64,000 nucleotides of DNA from contig NZ_PVTE01000004.1 in assembly GCF_003002825.1 (NCBI RefSeq), positions 62,001 to 126,000 on the forward strand. The letters run 5' to 3'. The notes beneath the pieces were generated by a model. The model saw only the letters and a list, made by a program, of their open reading frames with translations, was not told the origin of the DNA and made no database searches. Made by a program: the position numbers and the translations under genes. Of this stretch, positions 9,010 to 16,320 are shown one piece after another; the first letter of the stretch is position 1; each line of letters opens with the position of its first letter. Origin of the DNA: Spirosoma oryzae. Its GTDB lineage: Bacteria > Bacteroidota > Bacteroidia > Cytophagales > Spirosomataceae.

Positions 9010-9456
9010 ATGACCGCTCAACTCGTTACGGTTCGGCCCGCTGACCTGACCGATAGCTCGACGATCTATGCTTTTTTGTGCGATCTGGAAAATCAGCCGC
9101 TGGACCGATCCGCTTTCAACGCCGTCTTCACCCGCAACCTGGCTACGCCGACAGTTTATTACCGGGTAGCTGAGCAGGCTGGTGAAGTGATCGGCTTTGT
9201 CAGTTGTCATTTGCAGTATCTGCTTCACCACACAGGGCTGGTCGGCGAAATTCAGGAACTGTACGTCCGGCCCGGTTACCGGAATCGGCACATCGGTCGG
9301 CAACTATTGGCGTCCCTGGAAGCCGAACTGGCACCTGTTGGCCTGGCCAGTCTGGAAGTAACGACCAATCAGCAACGTACCGACGCCATCCGTTTTTATG
9401 AATCCGTGGCCTTCCGGCCCACCCATGTCAAATTAGTCAAGCAATGTCCCGCCTGA
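9010..9456 (+). CDS. GNAT-family N-acetyltransferase
   Basis: This is a 148-aa acetyl-CoA-dependent N-acetyltransferase fold. The core motif A region reads GEIQELYVRPGYRNRHIGRQLL (about 78-99), with the R/Q-x-x-G-x-G/R pyrophosphate loop (RNRHIG). It is followed by LEVTTNQQRTDAIRFYESVAF, the usual motif B helix with its FY pair. The acceptor cannot be inferred. Its 3' end overlaps the start of the serine-hydrolase gene by 13 nt, which suggests translational coupling. Confidence 0.88.
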   Translation: MTAQLVTVRPADLTDSSTIYAFLCDLENQPLDRSAFNAVFTRNLATPTVYYRVAEQAGEVIGFVSCHLQYLLHHTGLVGEIQELYVRPGYRNRHIGRQLLASLEAELAPVGLASLEVTTNQQRTDAIRFYESVAFRPTHVKLVKQCPA

Positions 9457-10376
9457 TCTGTCTACTTATTCTCACTGGTTGCCTATGCTGCTTTTCCGGG
9501 CAGGCGCAACCAACGTCCCCCCGCCCATCAGCCAGCACCCGCCGACTGGCAAAGTCGCTTCAGCAGCTTATCGGTAGTTTTCACGGGCAGGCTGGTATCT
9601 ACGTTCGGAATCTGCGTACCGGCCAAACTGTCGCGATTAATGCCGACACCTTATTCCCGACCGCCAGTACGGTTAAGATCCCGATTCAGTGCGGTCTGTT
9701 CGACAAAATTCACCAGGGCGAACTGAGCTATGAGCAGCCATTAACCTACCGCGATTCGCTGCATTACGACGATGGCATTGTGGGTTCATTAAAAGACGGC
9801 ACCACGATTCCGCTCAGTCAGGTGGTCATGCTTATGGAATCGGTTAGCGACAACACGGGTAGTTTGTGGTGTCAGGCGCTGGCGGGTGGCGGTAAAACGA
9901 TCAACCAGTGGCTCGACGCCAATGGTTTTCGCCAGACGCGTGTCAACTCGCGCACACCCGGCCGGGAAGCGTTTCAGAAACAGAACGGGTGGGGACAAAC
10001 AACACCCCGCGAACTGGCCGATTTGCTGGTGTACATACGGGACGGCAAGGCAGTCAGTCCTGATGCCAGCGACGAGATGTACCGGAATCTGGGTCGGCAA
10101 TACTGGGATCACGACGGGCTGTCGCAGCTGCCGCCGAGCGTGAAAGCCGTTACCAAAAACGGGGCTGTCAACCAGGCGCGGTCAGAAGTGGTGCTGGTAC
10201 ACGCGCCCCACGGCGAGTATGTGTATTGTGTCATGACAAAACACCAGCAGGACGAAAAGTGGGGGCGCGACAATGAAGGAACTACCCTGATGCGGACTGT
10301 CGGTGCCTTGCTTTGGCACCACTTCGAGCCAAACGATAGCTGGACACCGCCCGCCGGTTACGAAAAATGGTGGTAA
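9444..10376 (+). CDS. Class A beta-lactamase-like serine hydrolase, probably not a lactamase
   Basis: This 310-aa exported protein has a signal peptide (about 1-21, ending SGQAQ) and the beta-lactamase/transpeptidase fold. SxxK is present as STVK (Ser75, Lys78) and SDN at 135-137. The third motif is KNG (238-240) rather than KTG. In the omega-loop region, RVNSRTPGRE aligns with the RLDRWEPELN type of class A enzymes, and the deacylating Glu166 position is occupied by Thr (about residue 171). An acyl-enzyme could form but fast deacylation is not expected. A penicillin-binding, esterase or peptidase role is more likely than resistance. It is the last gene of a three-gene run and is followed by a terminator. 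Confidence 0.82.
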   Translation: MSRLICLLILTGCLCCFSGQAQPTSPRPSASTRRLAKSLQQLIGSFHGQAGIYVRNLRTGQTVAINADTLFPTASTVKIPIQCGLFDKIHQGELSYEQPLTYRDSLHYDDGIVGSLKDGTTIPLSQVVMLMESVSDNTGSLWCQALAGGGKTINQWLDANGFRQTRVNSRTPGREAFQKQNGWGQTTPRELADLLVYIRDGKAVSPDASDEMYRNLGRQYWDHDGLSQLPPSVKAVTKNGAVNQARSEVVLVHAPHGEYVYCVMTKHQQDEKWGRDNEGTTLMRTVGALLWHHFEPNDSWTPPAGYEKWW

Positions 10377-10380
10377 CGCA

Positions 10381-10412
10381 AAACGGCCTGACTCGTTGGA
10401 ATCAGGCCGTTT
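10381..10412. terminator. Bidirectional intrinsic terminator
   Basis: A perfect 11-bp stem, AAACGGCCTGA (10381-10391) and TCAGGCCGTTT (10402-10412), has a 10-nt loop and T-rich flanks. It lies between the convergent serine-hydrolase and atpH genes and can serve both. Confidence 0.8.
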
Positions 10413-10432
10413 CTTGTGAAATAAAGCTGGTT

Positions 10433-10972
10433 CTAGTTCAACAAGGCCATCCGCATCTCGTTCAACTGGTTGCGAATCGATCCGTCGATCTGCCGATCAC
10501 CAACGCGGAGGATATAACCACCGATCAGCTTTGAATCGACTTTTTCTTCCAGCTCAACCGATTTGCTACCGGCTAGTTTGATAACCATCGCCTTGAACGT
10601 CGACCGCTGTTCTTCGGTCAGGGGCACCGTAGTGATAACGATAGCCCGCTGTACACCCTTCATCCGGTCGTATTGCGCGATGAACTCAGCCGCAATGTCG
10701 CCGATGATAGCTTCGCGGTTTTTCTTAGCGATAATTTTGAAGAAGGCCATCGTCAGCGGTTTGAACCGGCTGGCAAATACCTGCTCTACGATCGCGTTTT
10801 TCTTTTCAGCCCGAACGATTGGGTTTTGCAAAATCAATCCCAACTGCCGGTTTTTCGCCAGCGTATCCCGGAAGAACAGCATGTCTTTGCTTGTTTCTTC
10901 CAGCACGTTCTGCTCTTTGGCCAAATCAAGCAGCGACTTGGCGTAACGGGATGCTACCGTTGCAACAGCCAT
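10433..10972 (-). CDS. atpH: ATP synthase F1 subunit delta
   Basis: AtpH (delta/OSCP) joins the F1 head to the peripheral stalk of the F-type ATP synthase. Length (179 aa) and features match the family: N-terminal VASRYAKSLLDLAKEQ, and C-terminal DSKLIGGYILRVGDRQIDGSIRNQL. It is the last gene of the minus-strand cluster, 6 nt after atpF. The usual downstream atpA (alpha) and atpG (gamma) genes do not follow; a terminator and an unrelated convergent gene do. The F1 alpha and gamma genes must therefore be elsewhere. Confidence 0.97.
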   Translation of the reverse strand: MAVATVASRYAKSLLDLAKEQNVLEETSKDMLFFRDTLAKNRQLGLILQNPIVRAEKKNAIVEQVFASRFKPLTMAFFKIIAKKNREAIIGDIAAEFIAQYDRMKGVQRAIVITTVPLTEEQRSTFKAMVIKLAGSKSVELEEKVDSKLIGGYILRVGDRQIDGSIRNQLNEMRMALLN

Positions 10973-10978
10973 AGTCGA

Positions 10979-11473
10979 TTAGTTTAGACGTGAGTTAGCC
11001 ACCATGTCCGACACCAGTTTTTCCTGTGTCGACTTGTCGTTGAGTTCTTTCCGCAGCACTTTCTCAGCGATGTCAAGCGAAAGCGTTACGACTTCTTTTT
11101 TCATTTGCGTTACCAGCGCCTGCCGCTCGTTCTGCATTGCTTCGCGCGCCTGTTCCAGAATCCGCTTGCCTTCTACTTCAGCTTTCTCGCGCGAATCGGC
11201 TACCATTTTGTCGGCCGTTTCTTTCGCACCGCGCAGAATGGCTTCGCGCTCCTGCCGCGCTTCCGCCAGCAGTTTTTCATTGTTGGCTTGCATAGCCGTC
11301 ATCTCGACACGGGTCTTCTCGGCCAGGTCGAGTGCACTTTGAATGTTGTTTTCACGCTCGTGCAGGCTCGATACAATCGGTCCCCAGGCAAACGCGCGCA
11401 GAATGAAGAAAAGGCCGAGAAACACGACTAGCTGCCAGAACAGCAAACCGAGATCAGGAGTAAGTAAGTCCAT
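10979..11473 (-). CDS. atpF: ATP synthase F0 subunit b
   Basis: This is the peripheral-stalk b subunit, 164 aa. One N-terminal membrane helix (about 9-27, LLFWQLVVFLGLFFILRAF) is followed by a long charged coiled-coil rich in Ala, Glu, Lys and Arg that reaches the C-terminus. It lies between atpE and atpH. The 190-nt gap to atpE is unusually long for this operon and carries a stem-loop (11544-11588). Confidence 0.96.
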   Translation of the reverse strand: MDLLTPDLGLLFWQLVVFLGLFFILRAFAWGPIVSSLHERENNIQSALDLAEKTRVEMTAMQANNEKLLAEARQEREAILRGAKETADKMVADSREKAEVEGKRILEQAREAMQNERQALVTQMKKEVVTLSLDIAEKVLRKELNDKSTQEKLVSDMVANSRLN

Positions 11474-11543
11474 GTATGTATACCAGTCAGATTATGGATG
11501 GTCGATAATAAGGTAGAGCCAGCAGCTCTGTCAATCTTTTGTC

Positions 11544-11588
11544 AAACAACGCCCTCCGGCGGGCTATCCCCACCAGAGCGCGTTGTTT
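11544..11588. other. Stem-loop between atpE and atpF
   Basis: A perfect 9-bp inverted repeat, AAACAACGC (11544-11552) and GCGTTGTTT (11580-11588), encloses a 27-nt loop. It lies in the 190-nt atpE-atpF gap, with no other gene in that gap. A processing or partial-termination site that sets the high c-subunit stoichiometry is one possibility, inferred from position only. Confidence 0.5.
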
Positions 11589-11663
11589 CGTTACTGCTAC
11601 GGGCCGTTGCGCCAGCGCCTACCGCAACCAGCCGACCCAATTTTTTACTGCCTGTTGCCGGGC

Positions 11664-11936
<273 letters not shown>

Positions 11937-11975
11937 TTATGGTAAACGTGAAACAAAAGATTGCAAATCAAGAAA

Positions 11976-13082
11976 TTAACCCAACTCCGAAGTCGTACCG
12001 TGTGCACCGTGGTCGGCTTCGTGACTGTGGTGTTCTTCAACGGCGCTACCGATGTACATCGCCGTCAGCAGCGTGAAGATGAACGCCTGCAGGAACGCGA
12101 CGATCAACTCGATCAGGTTGAGGAACAGGGTAAAGAACATAACGACCGGGCTGATCGCTACGCTTGTCGTGGTACCAGCCATCGCGTTAGCCATGAAAAT
12201 CAGGCCGAGCAAACTCAGGATGATAATGTGACCGGCGGTGATGTTGGCGAACAACCGGATCATCAGCGAGATCGGCTTCATGAATACGCCCACGATCTCG
12301 ACCGGAATCATGACGATCAGCAGTGGCAGGGGGACACCCGTCGGCCGGACAAGGTGCATCCAGTAATGCTTGTTGCCGTTGAACGTTACGATCAGAAACG
12401 TGATGACCGCCAGTACGAGCGTTACGGCGATATTCCCCGTCAGGTTAGCCGCACCCGGTAGCAGGCCCAATAGGTTGTTTATCAGGATGAAGAAAAACAG
12501 CGTCAGCAGGTACGGCAGAAACTTCTCGTACTTCGGACCGATGCTTCCTTTGGCGATTTCGTCCCGAACAAACAGAATGATCGGCTCCAGGAATGACTGT
12601 ATGCCTTTCGGTGCTTTGCCTTTATTGGCTGTGTAGCCTTTCGTGACTGCCGAAAACAGCAGGATCATGATGACCGCGCTCAACAGCAGCGAAGCAACGT
12701 TCTTGGTAATGGAAAAATCATAAACCTTGGCTTCTTCATCAAGCGCACCGGTTTCGGTTACGCGGTGAATTTTGCCGTGTTCGTTCTTGTAGCCGTTGTA
12801 GACTTCGCCGTGGGCCAGGTGTGCCGACGAGAATACTTCCAGACCCCGATCCTGCGAGTACAGAATGACGGGCAGGGGAAGCGTCAGACCGTGGGCAAAT
12901 TCCCAGCCGTGGTCGTCTTTGATGTGGTGCATGATCATGCCACCCACATCGAATTTTTCCTTTTTCGCAGGTTCGTGACCGGCTGCGTGGCCTTCGTGCC
13001 CTTCCTGAGCCATCACTACGCCTAATGAACTCAGGATAAGCGTTATAGCAATTAAGAATTTTTTAATTGACGACTGCATCAT
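11976..13082 (-). CDS. atpB: ATP synthase F0 subunit a
   Basis: This is the proton-channel subunit that faces the c-ring. The 368-aa form is longer than in E. coli, as is usual in Bacteroidota. A signal-like segment (about 8-25) is followed by a His-rich periplasmic stretch (EGHEGHAAGHE), then the conserved membrane core. The essential Arg is at about 276 in LMIRLFANITAGH. The C-terminus is again His-rich. Two adjacent ATG codons (13082 and 13079) are possible starts. It precedes atpE. Confidence 0.96.
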   Translation of the reverse strand: MMQSSIKKFLIAITLILSSLGVVMAQEGHEGHAAGHEPAKKEKFDVGGMIMHHIKDDHGWEFAHGLTLPLPVILYSQDRGLEVFSSAHLAHGEVYNGYKNEHGKIHRVTETGALDEEAKVYDFSITKNVASLLLSAVIMILLFSAVTKGYTANKGKAPKGIQSFLEPIILFVRDEIAKGSIGPKYEKFLPYLLTLFFFILINNLLGLLPGAANLTGNIAVTLVLAVITFLIVTFNGNKHYWMHLVRPTGVPLPLLIVMIPVEIVGVFMKPISLMIRLFANITAGHIIILSLLGLIFMANAMAGTTTSVAISPVVMFFTLFLNLIELIVAFLQAFIFTLLTAMYIGSAVEEHHSHEADHGAHGTTSELG

Positions 13083-13101
13083 ATGAAGCGATTGATCCCG
13101 T

Positions 13102-13464
13102 TTATGAATCGCGACGCAAGTTACGGCTCACCGTCCAAATCTCAAAGCTGGTGTAAAATATATATAGTACAAGAAAGTCAAAAACGAAGGTGCGCCGGTC
13201 GGCGACACCCCGATACAGAAAAAAGCCGACGAACGCCAGCGACAGTACCAGTCGCGCTACCGTTGCCCCCAGATACATCGGTACGAATTGTTCCCGATCA
13301 CCCTGTAAACCAAGATCGACCAGTCGGTGCAGCAGAAAACTGACGCTGATAAAAAAAACCAGCATCGCTTTCCAGGACGGGTGCAGCCACGCTACCTGCA
13401 TGTAACGCTCGGCTACGAAAAATACAATTGCTAAAACGATAGTGACAAGCGCGGTACGAAGCAT
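13102..13464 (-). CDS. Small membrane protein of the ATP synthase cluster (AtpI-like position)
   Basis: This 120-aa protein has four predicted membrane segments (about 5-22, 29-47, 64-85, 91-108) and ends in a basic tail. Its place between atpZ and atpB, 19 nt before atpB, matches the slot of UncI/AtpI-type assembly factors. It shows no motif that I can name. A role in assembling the c-ring or F0 is inferred from position only. Heptamer copy A4 separates it from atpZ. Confidence 0.75.
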   Translation of the reverse strand: MLRTALVTIVLAIVFFVAERYMQVAWLHPSWKAMLVFFISVSFLLHRLVDLGLQGDREQFVPMYLGATVARLVLSLAFVGFFLYRGVADRRTFVFDFLVLYIFYTSFEIWTVSRNLRRDS

Positions 13465-13470
13465 GAAATC

Positions 13471-13607
13471 AGTTTTCGGTATTCTGTTTACGGTTTACGG
13501 TGGTATCAACCCAAGTTTCGTACGACGGTCCGAGAACATACAGGGTAACCAACCCGATGATTGCCCCCTGTAGAAAACCGTAAACCGTGTATCGAAAACC
13601 GAAAACC
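13471..13607. repeat. Heptamer inverted array, copy A4
   Basis: The left arm (13471-13503: CAGTTTT, CGGTATT, CTGTTTA, CGGTTTA) and right arm (13573-13606) run from 7 nt above the start of the AtpI-like gene to the stop codon of atpZ. The about 70-nt spacer reads, on the minus strand and in frame with atpZ past its TAG, as a hydrophobic peptide (LQGAIIGLVTLYVLGP...), with no start codon of its own. Confidence 0.78.
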
Positions 13608-13876
13608 TATCTTGTTAACTGTTTAATAAATAGGTAGAGCGACGCACCGATAGCCGTGAGCGACAGGACGATGGTCCAGATATGGCGCGGGTTTTGCTGC
13701 CATTCATCCAGTTTCAGCCCCACCCAGACACCAAGGCCGATAGTACCCAGCATCTGAAAGGCAATGCCACTGTACTGCACAAAAGACTTGCTCTTCTCGG
13801 CCGTGTTCTTCAGCGGGTCGTTAGAAGCTTGTCGGCGGGGTTGATCGTCAGGCTGGTTTTCCATCGAATTAGGCAT
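13607..13876 (-). CDS. atpZ: AtpZ/AtpI-family protein
   Basis: This small membrane protein (89 aa from the ATG at 13876, or 85 aa from the ATG at 13864) begins F-type ATP synthase clusters. In other bacteria AtpZ, with AtpI, has been linked to c-ring assembly and Mg2+/Ca2+ transport. A polar N-terminus is followed by two membrane helices, with the family pattern GIAFQMLGTIGLGVWVG...LDEW and then TIVLSLTAIGASLYLFI. Further upstream codons are open in frame but make no sensible N-terminus. It is divergent from the sprE-like gene. Confidence 0.85.
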   Translation of the reverse strand: MPNSMENQPDDQPRRQASNDPLKNTAEKSKSFVQYSGIAFQMLGTIGLGVWVGLKLDEWQQNPRHIWTIVLSLTAIGASLYLFIKQLTR

Positions 13877-13983
13877 TGGTATACAGTCGGTCGGGCAAAA
13901 TTCGTTAATTTGAGCTAACGTTGCATATAGCCAGCTTACCCGGCAACGTTTTGAATGCAGATAAGCCACGCGTCGCTAGTTGA

Positions 13984-16215
13984 ATGGTTCGTTTTAGGTA
14001 TTCGTCTTTCCTTCTCTTATCGACAGTCGTTAGTCTGTTGAGCGGCCTGTTATCCTGTTCGCAGTACAGTACAAAACCTGTCAGCAAAGGATACCACAAC
14101 CTGACAGCGCATTACAATGCCTACGTGATCGCCCGCGACGAACTCGAACAGGCCGAAGCAACGCTGTTTAAAACCCGCCAGGAAAATTATAGTCAGGTAT
14201 TGCCCATTCTGCTGCCCGTCGATTCAACGAAGAGTCAGGCGGTGAAGCAGTTTCTCGATGACGCCATCAAAAAAGCCTCGCTGATTCCTGAACGACACCA
14301 GAATAGTAAATGGCTGGACGATGCCTATATCATCATCGGTCGTGCCCGACTGCTGAAGCAGGATTTACCCAACGCCATCGAGGTATTCAAGTACGTTAAC
14401 ACGAAGGGGACAGATCCTGACGATAAGCATACGGCACTTGTCTGGCTGATGCGGGCTTATGTCGAAGCAAGCGATTATGCCAATGCGCAAAACGTCGGCG
14501 AATACCTCCGGGCACAACCGCTCAACAAAGCCAACACGCGGGATTACTACCTCACCAATGCCTACCTTAACGAGCGGCAAGGTAAATACGCCGTTGCGGC
14601 TGCCATCCTGGACGCAACGTTTCCGGTACTGCCCAAGAATGAAGTAACTGCCCGGCTCCATCTGATCGCTGGCCAGTTGTACGATGTCTCGGGACAACCA
14701 GCTAAAGCCGTTGCGCAATACAAACAGGTAGCCAAAAGCCGACCCAGCTACGATCAGTTATTCTACGCCAATCTGTACGCGATTCAGAGCAAAGGCTTGT
14801 CAAGCGACATTCAGGAAGCTGCCACGTCGGAACGGACGTTCGAGACGATGCTCAACGACCGAAAAAACGCGGACCTGAAAGACAAGATTTACGCCACCAT
14901 GGGACTGCTGGAAGTACGGAAGGGAAACATCGACAAGGGGATCGATTATTACCGCCGGGCCATTCAGGCATCACCATCCTCGACGCAGGTGCCTTACACG
15001 TATCAGGAAATCGGACGGCTGTTCGATCAGAAGAAAGGCGACTACGCGCAGGCGAAAGCGTACTACGACAGCGCGCTGGCGCAGTTTCCCCGTCAGTCGG
15101 CCGATTACGCAGCCCTGCTCACCCGCCGGAATACACTCGACGAATTTGTTCAGTATAAAAACACGATCTACACTGAGGATAGTCTACTGCGCCTAGCGAA
15201 GCTCCCCCCGGCCGAACTAAATAAAGTCATCGACGATGCCATTCGGCGTCGCCAGGAAGCCGACAAAGCACAGGCGGCACTGGCACAACAAATCGCGGAT
15301 CGGGTTTCGGGTGGGGTCACCAGCATACCGGGAGCCACGAACTCCGACCTGTCCCCCGACCAGCGCTGGGTGCTGTATAATCCGGTAGCACTCAGCCAGG
15401 GCCGACAGGAGTTCCAGTCGCGCTGGGGCAACCGGCCACTTGAAGACGACTGGCGACGCAGTACCAAACAGGCATCGGATGCCATTGCCGGTACGGGCAG
15501 TCCACTCAACGGCGAATCGCTGGCCAACAGTATCAATCCGAACGCCCCCCTGACTCCGCAGGATGCCACCAACGGCACGCCCGTTATTGGTGGTCCGGTA
15601 TCCGCCAATCAAGCGCAGCGCGACGCCATGCGTGCCAAGATTCCGTTTACTGCCGACGGGCAGCTACAGGCTAACCAGCGCGTAGAGACAGCACTTTATA
15701 AGCTGGGGAAACTCTACAAATTTCAGTTCAATCAGCCTGCCGACGCGATCAGCACGTTCGAGCAGTTGCTAAATCGCTACCCGAATACCATTCAGAAACC
15801 GGAAGTCTATTACCTGCTGCATTTGTCGAATGAGCAGTTGGGCAAGGCGTCCCCCTGGAAAGACCGCTTACAAACGGAGTTCCCCAACACGACCTACGCA
15901 CGCCTGACAGGTCGTGCTGCCGCTCAGGGCAGCGACGCAGAAGCGCGGGCATTGGCCGTTTACACACAGATTTACGACCTTTACAAAGAAAACAACCTGA
16001 CCGAGGCACTGGCCCGCGCCGACAAGGCCCTGGGCGATTATGCCGGAGCCAAAATCAGCGATAAGCTGGCCTTGCTCCGCGTGCTGCTGGTTGGCAAGTT
16101 ACAGACACCCGATTCGTACCGGCAGGCGCTCAGCGAATTTATCCGTGATTTTCCGGGTAGCCCGCTGTTATTTCGTGCCAAGGAAATGCTGGCGGCTGTG
16201 AATCAGAAGAAATAG
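13984..16215 (+). CDS. sprE: SprE/PorW-like TPR lipoprotein of type IX secretion
   Basis: This 743-aa lipoprotein has lipobox LLSC with Cys25 as the acylation site. The region just after it, KGYHNLTAHYNAYV (about 35-48), resembles the N-terminus of SprE (Flavobacterium) and PorW (Porphyromonas). These are needed for T9SS secretion and gliding and link the membrane motor to the outer-membrane translocon. Repeated TPR-type helices fill residues about 90-400. A Gln/Ala/Asn-rich low-complexity linker (about 430-560) is followed by further TPRs. A T9SS cargo protein with a sorting domain is encoded at 37265-39799. The assignment rests on the N-terminal pattern and layout, without an alignment. Confidence 0.78.
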   Translation: MVRFRYSSFLLLSTVVSLLSGLLSCSQYSTKPVSKGYHNLTAHYNAYVIARDELEQAEATLFKTRQENYSQVLPILLPVDSTKSQAVKQFLDDAIKKASLIPERHQNSKWLDDAYIIIGRARLLKQDLPNAIEVFKYVNTKGTDPDDKHTALVWLMRAYVEASDYANAQNVGEYLRAQPLNKANTRDYYLTNAYLNERQGKYAVAAAILDATFPVLPKNEVTARLHLIAGQLYDVSGQPAKAVAQYKQVAKSRPSYDQLFYANLYAIQSKGLSSDIQEAATSERTFETMLNDRKNADLKDKIYATMGLLEVRKGNIDKGIDYYRRAIQASPSSTQVPYTYQEIGRLFDQKKGDYAQAKAYYDSALAQFPRQSADYAALLTRRNTLDEFVQYKNTIYTEDSLLRLAKLPPAELNKVIDDAIRRRQEADKAQAALAQQIADRVSGGVTSIPGATNSDLSPDQRWVLYNPVALSQGRQEFQSRWGNRPLEDDWRRSTKQASDAIAGTGSPLNGESLANSINPNAPLTPQDATNGTPVIGGPVSANQAQRDAMRAKIPFTADGQLQANQRVETALYKLGKLYKFQFNQPADAISTFEQLLNRYPNTIQKPEVYYLLHLSNEQLGKASPWKDRLQTEFPNTTYARLTGRAAAQGSDAEARALAVYTQIYDLYKENNLTEALARADKALGDYAGAKISDKLALLRVLLVGKLQTPDSYRQALSEFIRDFPGSPLLFRAKEMLAAVNQKK

Positions 16216-16218
16216 TGT

Positions 16219-16309
16219 CCACGGTATACAGTTTACGGTTCACGGTTTCGCCAATGGGCAGATCGATTCGTAAACCACCGAAAACTGTATACTGAAAACC
16301 GAAAACCAC
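16219..16309. repeat. Heptamer inverted array, copy A5
   Basis: The left arm (16221-16249: CGGTATA, CAGTTTA, CGGTTCA) and right arm (16268-16308) fill the gap between the sprE-like stop (16215) and the PBP1A ATG (16321). Confidence 0.78.
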
Positions 16310-16320
16310 TTACCCATATA

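Noticed and set aside
9444..10376. Beta-lactam resistance gene
   Set aside because: The deacylating Glu is absent and KTG is changed to KNG, so resistance is not supported.
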